Shown: piece by piece, positions 30,511 through 35,842 of the stretch
How the letters are laid out: each line of letters starts with the position of its first letter
Position numbering within the stretch: position 1 is the first letter of the stretch
Assembly (NCBI GenBank): GCA_902629495.1
Contig: CACORA010000020.1
Coordinates: forward strand, 1 to 35,842
DNA: 35,842 nucleotides
Source: Planctomycetaceae bacterium
Lineage (GTDB): Bacteria; Planctomycetota; Planctomycetia; Pirellulales; UBA1268
Direction of reading: 5' to 3'
The notes under the pieces: model-generated
What the model was told of the DNA's origin: nothing
The model's input: the letters and a program-made list of their open reading frames with translations, nothing else
Databases searched by the model: none
Made by a program: the position numbers and the translations under genes

Positions 30511-31995
30511 ATGTTCAAATTAGCACTGCATTGGCAAATTCTCATTGGCATGCTGGCGGGAGCGGCAATCGGCGTGACGCTGAATGCTACGGGTGGACGT
30601 TCACAAACGGTTATCTCCGATGGCCTATCTTCAGACGTCAGTGCTGTAGTAATTGATGACACGCACGACGCTATCGAGATCAAGGAGCAACTGAGAGATG
30701 GTACGAGTCGTGTCTTCATTATTGGGCCAACTGGAACGCATCCGGAATCCAGCCAAGCGATACGACTACCGAATATAGATGCATTGAGCCATCAAGAACC
30801 CGCGTTGTACAACCTATTTCAATCACGCGGACAAAGTGTGGCGCGAGTGTGGGGTGAACGATTTCGTCGCATTGGTGGTCTTTTCTTGCGGCTTCTCAAA
30901 ATGGTTGCTATTCCTCTGATTATTACCTCGCTTGCCAGTGGCGTGCTTGGCCTTGGGGGGACAAAAAGTATCGGGAAAATGTTTTCGCGAACACTTGGTT
31001 ACTATGTCCTCACCAGTTCGCTCGCAATCCTAACAGGCCTGCTTGTTGTCAATATTGTGCAGCCCGGTTTGCGGGGCAGCAACATCCTGGCAATGACAAC
31101 ACATACGCCTTCTGCCCATGGTACAGGAAGCAATTTAGGGGACGTGCTGTTTTCACAACTGGAGGCCATGATCCCAGAAAATCCGTTTGCAGCTCTTGTG
31201 GAACCAAATTTTCTTTCAATTATTGCATTCACAATTGGTTTTTCAATTTTTGCAATGTTGGTGGGTGGTGACGTTGCCAGCGCTGTTCGCCGGGCTGCGG
31301 ACATTGGCTTTCGGGTCATGATGTCCATGACGACAGCCATTATCAATCTCGCACCAATTGGAGTATTTTTTCTTGTCGCCTATGTCACAGCAACCCAGGG
31401 GCTGTCAGTCTTTCAGTCACTGGCGTTCTATATGCTTGCCGTTGCTATTGCACTCTGCATTCATGCAACAGTGACACTTCCGATCATTGTGTGGCTTACA
31501 TCCCGCCGAAATCCACTTGCTTATGCACGCGCTATGTCACCGGCACTCTTGACTGCATTCTCAAGTGCGTCAAGTAATGGAACACTCCCACTCACTCTTT
31601 CATGTGTCGAAGATCGCGCAGGAGTGCGAAACCGAACAGCATCATTTGTTCTGCCATTAGGTGCGACCATCAATATGGATGGAACCGCACTCTACGAAGC
31701 CGTTGCCGTGCTTTTCATCGCTCAATTGCACTTTGGCGAAAGTCTTCCATTGATACAACAGGTGATCGTGTGCATCACAGCATTGCTTGCAAGTGTTGGA
31801 GCCGCTGGAATTCCACATGCAGGCTTGGTTATGATGGCAATCATCCTACAAGCAGTTGGACTTCCAGCAGAATCACAAGGAATTATTCTTGCCGTTGACC
31901 GCGTCTTGGACATGATGCGCACAGCCGTGAATGTGTGGAGTGACAGCTGTGGTTGTGCAGTGGTAGATGCATGGGAGCATGAAGGGGAGAGCTAG
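30511..31995 (+). CDS. DAACS dicarboxylate/amino acid:cation symporter with large loop insert
   Basis: A 494-residue transporter of the GltP/DctA family. The conserved core is complete: FLRLLKMVAIPLIITSLASGVLGLGG (125-150), the hairpin SSASSNGTLPLTLSC, TINMDGTALYEA (helix 7, NMDGT) and the C-terminal DRVLDMMRTAVNVWSD. Known role: sodium- or proton-coupled uptake of glutamate, aspartate or C4-dicarboxylates. Odd feature: residues about 28-117, between the first two helices, form a hydrophilic extension (ISDGLSSDVSAVVIDDTHDA, and SRVFIIGPTGTHPESSQ) that is absent from E. coli members and would face outward. A GAAGGAAAA ribosome site precedes the ATG. The next gene starts 6 bp after the stop, so the two form an operon. 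Confidence 0.93.
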   Translation: MFKLALHWQILIGMLAGAAIGVTLNATGGRSQTVISDGLSSDVSAVVIDDTHDAIEIKEQLRDGTSRVFIIGPTGTHPESSQAIRLPNIDALSHQEPALYNLFQSRGQSVARVWGERFRRIGGLFLRLLKMVAIPLIITSLASGVLGLGGTKSIGKMFSRTLGYYVLTSSLAILTGLLVVNIVQPGLRGSNILAMTTHTPSAHGTGSNLGDVLFSQLEAMIPENPFAALVEPNFLSIIAFTIGFSIFAMLVGGDVASAVRRAADIGFRVMMSMTTAIINLAPIGVFFLVAYVTATQGLSVFQSLAFYMLAVAIALCIHATVTLPIIVWLTSRRNPLAYARAMSPALLTAFSSASSNGTLPLTLSCVEDRAGVRNRTASFVLPLGATINMDGTALYEAVAVLFIAQLHFGESLPLIQQVIVCITALLASVGAAGIPHAGLVMMAIILQAVGLPAESQGIILAVDRVLDMMRTAVNVWSDSCGCAVVDAWEHEGES

Positions 31996-32001
31996 AACGT
32001 C

Positions 32002-33411
32002 ATGACTGACTCAATGAATAAATGGTGCCGAAGTGATGATATCTGGGCAATGATTATGGCAACTGCATTACTTGCCATAACCTGGTGGTGTACTGCGCCG
32101 GCACCGCTTTCCGAATATCAAACAAACCCATATGCCAATGCCATTGCACCATGGTTGACAACCCCTGGTGCATGGTCCCTTAATCCAATCGAAGCATTCT
32201 CAAGTGGCCCAAACGAGCCTGGCCCTCATCGTGCTCTTGCTGTCCTGACAACAATTCTTGGATGTGGTGTTGTATTTTCATGTGCATTGCGTGGCCTTGG
32301 CGTCCCTCTCCGGGAAGCTGTTCCTGCGGTACTCGGCATTGCTGTGCTCGCCACAACGGCCTGGCTCATCAGCCGACAAGTCGTCATCAAGGGCTTCCAA
32401 CTCGAATACGTTCTCTGGGCGTTCGTCGGAGGCCTGGTTATCAGTAATATTTTTCAGGTCCCCGAGTGGCTCAAGCCAGCATTACGAGGAGAATTGTATA
32501 TCAAAACAGGGCTCGTTCTGATGGGATCCGGACTCCTTTTTGGCACACTCATGAAACTAGGCCCACCGGGGATCCTCGTTTCGTGGATCACGACGCCTGT
32601 CGTCCTCATTAGTACGTATCTTTTTGGACAACGCTATTTGAAAATTAAATCTCGTTCCCTCAATCTTGTGTTATCAGCAGATATGAGTGTGTGTGGTGTC
32701 TCCGCCGCTGTCGCCACAGCAGCAGCCTGCCGAGCCAAAAAAGAAGAGCTCTCTATTGCGATCGGTATCTCATTGGCTTTTACCATTGTCATGATGTTTA
32801 CACTTCCTGCAGTCATAAATGCTGTTGGACTTGATCAGGTCGTGGGCGGTGCCTGGATAGGCGGCACTGTTGATTCAACGGGTGCTGTCGTTGCAGCAGG
32901 AGAATTGGTTGGCCCCGTTGCTCGAGACGTTGCCGCATCAGTGAAACTCATTCAAAATGTTTTGATTGGTGTCATTTCTCTTTCCGTTGCAGCCTGGTGG
33001 GCAAAAACGGATAGCGCTCCACAGGCACAGGACAACAAGAAATTGTCAGCCAGTCACATGGCAGGTGAAATCTGGCGTCGTATGCCCAAATTTGTATTCG
33101 GATTCATAGGGGCATCTGCGGTATTTACCTATCTCGCATCGACCGGACCAGAAGGCCAGGATGTAGCAGTGGAAACGATGGTAAAAGGACCGGTGAAGAT
33201 GATGCGCTCATGGTGCTTTTGCCTTGGATTTGTAAGTATCGGACTTGAAACAAATGTTCGCCAACTTGCGGAAGCAATGGGTTCATGGAAACCCGTGGTG
33301 CTGTATCTTTGCGGACAAGCACTGAATCTCCTGCTGACATTCACTATGGCTTGGATTGCGTTCCGCGTGGTGTTTCCTGACGTAGCAGAAAAAATAGCGA
33401 CTGGCGGCTAA
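32002..33411 (+). CDS. YeiH-family putative sulfate exporter
   Basis: A 469-residue multi-pass membrane protein of the YeiH/UPF0324 family. Landmarks: GLVISNIFQVPEWLKPALRG and IKTGLVLMGSGLLFG near residues 150-190, the signature SADMSVCGVSAAVATAAACRA near 227-247, GGAWIGGTVDSTGAVVAAGE, and SVKLIQNVLIGVISLSVAAW. Family knowledge: annotated as sulfate exporters; relatives accompany taurine or sulfonate breakdown, but direct evidence is thin. Standard members are about 340 residues. This one has about 100 extra at the N-terminus, including one or two membrane helices and a hydrophilic loop (SEYQTNPYANAIAPWLTTPG). It starts 6 bp after the DAACS symporter gene and ends 28 bp from the convergent PQQ-repeat gene. 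Confidence 0.88.
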   Translation: MTDSMNKWCRSDDIWAMIMATALLAITWWCTAPAPLSEYQTNPYANAIAPWLTTPGAWSLNPIEAFSSGPNEPGPHRALAVLTTILGCGVVFSCALRGLGVPLREAVPAVLGIAVLATTAWLISRQVVIKGFQLEYVLWAFVGGLVISNIFQVPEWLKPALRGELYIKTGLVLMGSGLLFGTLMKLGPPGILVSWITTPVVLISTYLFGQRYLKIKSRSLNLVLSADMSVCGVSAAVATAAACRAKKEELSIAIGISLAFTIVMMFTLPAVINAVGLDQVVGGAWIGGTVDSTGAVVAAGELVGPVARDVAASVKLIQNVLIGVISLSVAAWWAKTDSAPQAQDNKKLSASHMAGEIWRRMPKFVFGFIGASAVFTYLASTGPEGQDVAVETMVKGPVKMMRSWCFCLGFVSIGLETNVRQLAEAMGSWKPVVLYLCGQALNLLLTFTMAWIAFRVVFPDVAEKIATGG

Positions 33412-33439
33412 CCCCTGCTGCACTGACCGCCACGTCACC

Positions 33440-34777
33440 CTATTTCGTACGGATTGCATACAGTGCTTCCGATGTACGCATCAGGAGCGTATCGTGCGCC
33501 ACGAGTAGTGATGCTGAGATCGCTTCTCCAATATCAATGGAATGGAGCAGCTGAAACGTTCTCCCGGCCTGTACAACAGATACCCATCCATCATTTGAAC
33601 CAAAATACAATTTATTATTTACCAACAACGGGCTCGTGCGGTGCTGACCTGTATGCGTTCGTTCAAGATAGACATCTTCTCCACTCTCGAGGTCGACGCA
33701 CTGCAGTTTTCCATCCTTATGAAGCAAGTACACAAGCCCGTCATGAATAAGTGGAGTGCTTACGTCAGGAGTTATTGGATTCACCCATCGCAAAATCGAT
33801 TGCTTGTTTGAACACTCGCCTACAAGTTCGTCGGTAACCCGAAGACCAACACATGGCCCTTTCTTGCATGTTGGAATAATAATTGCCCCAGGAACAACCC
33901 CGGGTGATGCTACGAGCCGAAAGGTCATGTTATATGGCTTAGGATTGACTGCCGACGGTCCGTTCAATCCACCAAAGCGCCAGATCTCCGAGCCATTACC
34001 GAGGTCGTGGCCAGTTGTGCAATCAGCTCCATGCACGACAAGAAATGAACGATTCTCATCACGATAGATAAATGGTGAAGCATATGAATGCTTACATTCG
34101 AAGAGTGCTTCTGTCTCACGATCAATCGCCCACAGTGTCTTCCCAGTCGACTTGTTCAGTTTGATGACCTTTCCGGTGCGGGACGGATCGTCCATTTTCA
34201 TTGGACCATGAATAAGTTGGAGGTACAGAAACTCTCCGTCCAAAACCGGCGTGGAGGTCATTCCAAACTGAATGTCAATCTTTCCAAAGCGTTCGTTCAG
34301 ATCCATTGCCCACACGTGCGATCCATCGACAGAAAAACATGCCAAAATGCCAGTACCAAAACACACCCACACATGCTTACCATCAGTGATTGGAGAGGGT
34401 GATGCAGAGTTTCCTTCTCCTGCTCGCGCATCCTGATTACCTGAACAGACCGTTTGCCTCCATGCAATCGCCCCGTCATCAAGACTGATGCAGAGAAGCA
34501 CGAGATCTGTTCCATCGTTGCTCGTGACAAAGACGTGTTCGCCCCAGGTGCATGGGGTTGCTCCCCCCCGCCCTGGGAGTCGCGTTCGCCAGTGGACATT
34601 TTCTGTTTTTGACCACACCGACGGAAGCTTTGTCGATACACCTTTTCCATCATTGTGCATCCCTCGCCATTGAGGCCAGTCGTCGGCACACAGTGCATCA
34701 ACACTCACACAAAGAAAACCGAGAGACACCAGCACACTGATTGATAGGCTTACCTTCCGAACCACCTGCCATTGCAT
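33440..34777 (-). CDS. Secreted PQQ-like beta-propeller protein
   Basis: A 445-residue exported protein with a clear signal peptide (SLSISVLVSLGFLCVSVDALC, residues 10-30). The mature part begins DDWPQWRGMHNDGKGVSTKL, a frequent opening of planctomycete PQQ-repeat proteins. About six blade repeats follow, each with a strand ending like VFVTSNDGTDLVLLCISLDD, GKVIKLNKSTGKTLWAID, VDLESGEDVYLERT, or LYFGSNDGWVSVV. Such propellers act as scaffolds or as quinoprotein-like domains; the residues for PQQ catalysis cannot be confirmed here, so no enzyme activity is claimed. A strong ribosome site (GGAGTGA) precedes the ATG at 34777. It stands alone, convergent with the YeiH-type gene. Confidence 0.9.
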   Translation of the reverse strand: MQWQVVRKVSLSISVLVSLGFLCVSVDALCADDWPQWRGMHNDGKGVSTKLPSVWSKTENVHWRTRLPGRGGATPCTWGEHVFVTSNDGTDLVLLCISLDDGAIAWRQTVCSGNQDARAGEGNSASPSPITDGKHVWVCFGTGILACFSVDGSHVWAMDLNERFGKIDIQFGMTSTPVLDGEFLYLQLIHGPMKMDDPSRTGKVIKLNKSTGKTLWAIDRETEALFECKHSYASPFIYRDENRSFLVVHGADCTTGHDLGNGSEIWRFGGLNGPSAVNPKPYNMTFRLVASPGVVPGAIIIPTCKKGPCVGLRVTDELVGECSNKQSILRWVNPITPDVSTPLIHDGLVYLLHKDGKLQCVDLESGEDVYLERTHTGQHRTSPLLVNNKLYFGSNDGWVSVVQAGRTFQLLHSIDIGEAISASLLVAHDTLLMRTSEALYAIRTK

Positions 34778-34836
34778 GCTTCACTCCAATATGTTGATGA
34801 GACAGACGGCATTCAATCATCAGAAAAATGATGGCG

Positions 34837-35220
34837 TTACGAGCCCGGCTGATCTTGTGCGGTGTCTGCATTCCGTGCAGCCATCCTTGCTTCTGCAACT
34901 TCATCAAGAAATTCATGCGTCATGGCTGTAAGTTCCGCCTCCGACATCGGCTCCACTTCATCCATGATCAGAAGCGATAGCTCTCCGCGCAACTGCGCTG
35001 CCATCAGCGTTTTATATTCCTCAAGTGAAAGGTCATCATGATCGTCATCTTCACTGCTGAGGAATTCAAATCCAATGCGCTCTTTCTCATCCCAGCCATC
35101 AATGTGGAATTCCACTCCATATTCATGAAACATCACATTGCGCGAAATGTTATAGCCCCTCGCCCGAAAGAGACGTGAGAGAATATCGCATGCATTCATT
35201 TCAGAGATTGTGTCAGACAT
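34837..35220 (-). CDS. Small acidic cytosolic protein of unknown function
   Basis: I do not recognise this 127-residue protein. It begins SDTISEMNACDILSRLFRARGY, followed by a short strand pair (SRNVMFHEYGVEFHIDGWD, then RIGFEFLSSEDDDHDD), a strand (ELSLLIMDEVEPMS), and a long helix (EAELTAMTHEFLDEVAEARMAA). It is acidic, with D/E clusters, and has no signal peptide or membrane helix. The ATG at 35220 is preferred over the frame start at 35268 because the extra residues are basic and low in quality; AAAGG lies 7-8 nt upstream. The alternation of strands and one amphipathic helix suggests a small alpha/beta domain. Confidence 0.68.
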   Translation of the reverse strand: MSDTISEMNACDILSRLFRARGYNISRNVMFHEYGVEFHIDGWDEKERIGFEFLSSEDDDHDDLSLEEYKTLMAAQLRGELSLLIMDEVEPMSEAELTAMTHEFLDEVAEARMAARNADTAQDQPGS

Positions 35221-35590
35221 CAGAGAACCTTTACGGAAACAAATTTCAACTCGGTCACAGTTTCCCAATCTTGTATGAGAAGACTATTAGCGTATCCGAA
35301 TGCAGCAACTTGTTCCATAAGCCACTCTCTTTGTCCGTAAGTCCTTGTCGGAGATCATTGGTGAAGCCAACAAACAGTTCGTGAAACGGTAATGAAACAC
35401 GTGAATTATGACATTTCAGGATGCACAGCCATCATGCAACGCGTGACAAGCCGCCAGTGGCTGCAGCGTCATCACAATCTTCACTTGCATCTTCTCTTGA
35501 CAGGATTTCCGACATTCCGTCACTATCTTGTTTGTTCTGCGGTTGCAGAGTGCAACAGTTTGTATTACGCCACACATTTGAGGACCAGAC
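35221..35590. other. Intergenic region between divergent genes
   Basis: About 370 bp with no credible gene. Frames in it lack any family resemblance and run into the start of the next gene. The only feature I can point to is the possible promoter near 35497 listed separately. No hairpin terminator is evident. Confidence 0.5.
35497..35526 (+). promoter_or_regulatory. Possible sigma-70 promoter
   Basis: A perfect TTGACA (35497-35502) lies 18 nt before CACTAT (35521-35526), a weak -10 that keeps A, A and T at three positions. It points toward the secreted-protein gene starting at 35591, leaving a leader of about 60 nt. The -35 is good, the -10 poor. Confidence 0.35.
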
Positions 35591-35842
35591 ATGACTCGCC
35601 GTATTGGTATTTCTGCATTGTTTGCCGTATTCGTTTTCGGATTCACACAATGCTGGGCCCAACCAAAGCAAACAGTAGATGCAGAACTCGAGCGACTCTC
35701 TGGACATTGGCGAGTCCTCGAACTGATTGAAAATGGGGAAGAAGTACCTGAGTCACAAATGTCTCATTGGTTACCCGGTGGTGGCACCCTAGAGATCGTG
35801 GATTACACAATCATCTTTGAATCCCCAATGAGTCATGTCAAA
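35591..35842 (+). CDS. Secreted TIGR03067-like protein, 3' end missing
   Basis: The reading frame is open from the ATG at 35591 to the right edge (84 codons, no stop). A signal peptide is visible (RRIGISALFAVFVFGFTQCWAQ, with basic start and small-residue end). The mature part opens DAELERLSGHWRVLELIENG, then EEVPESQMSHW and LEIVDYTIIFES. The L-x-G-x-W-x-V pattern followed by strands is like TIGR03067 domains, found in many copies in planctomycetes, with a lipocalin-like fold inferred and function unknown. GAGGA, 6 nt before the ATG, supports the start. The remainder lies beyond the window. Confidence 0.8.
   Translation, partial: MTRRIGISALFAVFVFGFTQCWAQPKQTVDAELERLSGHWRVLELIENGEEVPESQMSHWLPGGGTLEIVDYTIIFESPMSHVK

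Noticed and set aside
35392..35730. 112-codon frame overlapping the last gene's start
   Set aside because: It overlaps the signal-peptide-encoding start of a recognisable secreted protein in another frame, has no family features and no ribosome site.

Overview
This window looks like a chromosomal segment of a planctomycete. The left edge carries the DUF1549/DUF1553 (PSD1) plus DUF1501 gene pair that is a hallmark of that phylum. It also holds three secreted formylglycine-type sulfatases, a DUF1080-PhoD fusion, a zinc-ribbon MotA/ExbB protein, a DWG-type Ser/Thr kinase, a PQQ-repeat secreted protein and a TIGR03067-like secreted protein, all common in planctomycetes. Base composition is close to balanced by eye. 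Genes are tightly packed, and four convergent pairs overlap at their 3' ends. I see no rRNA, tRNA, CRISPR array, insertion sequence or phage gene. Both ends of the window cut through genes.

Layout. 1-3875 (+): truncated PSD1-family protein, DUF1501 protein with a Tat-like leader, and a small SRPBCC protein. 3859-11280 (-): an apparent five-gene operon, read from the right as sulfatase, DUF1080-PhoD fusion, sulfatase, small secreted protein, APH/P-loop kinase. 11401-12915 (+): a divergent iduronate-2-sulfatase-like enzyme. 13092-16941 (+): a compact three-gene operon with one MotA/TolQ/ExbB-type channel subunit (N-terminal zinc ribbon, long helical tail) and two paralogous single-pass proteins that each keep the membrane aspartate of ExbD/TolR/MotB. 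This is the best candidate for an undescribed machine. 16947-21739: AI-2E/PerM-family permease (-), beta-hydroxyacid dehydrogenase (+), SMR exporter (+) and MMPL/RND exporter (-).

21838-28077: sulfotransferase (+), extended SDR (-), alpha/beta hydrolase (-), classical SDR (+), alpha-oxoamine synthase (-) and soluble Ser/Thr kinase (+). The oxoamine synthase with two reductases resembles the core of sphingoid-base or other amino-lipid synthesis, and the sulfotransferase and MMPL exporter next door could modify and export the product. 28144-31995: a glutamine/glutamate neighbourhood with type II glutamine synthetase behind a textbook sigma-54 promoter, a small membrane protein, a gamma-glutamylcyclotransferase-like protein and a glutamate/dicarboxylate-type symporter carrying an unusual extracytoplasmic insertion. 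32002-33411: a YeiH-type putative sulfate exporter, probably cotranscribed with the symporter. 33440-35842: PQQ-repeat protein (-), a small acidic cytosolic protein (-), and the start of a secreted TIGR03067-like protein (+).

Sulfur recurs through the window: three sulfatases release sulfate, a sulfotransferase adds it, and a YeiH-type exporter may remove it. Any link between these genes is inference from proximity.
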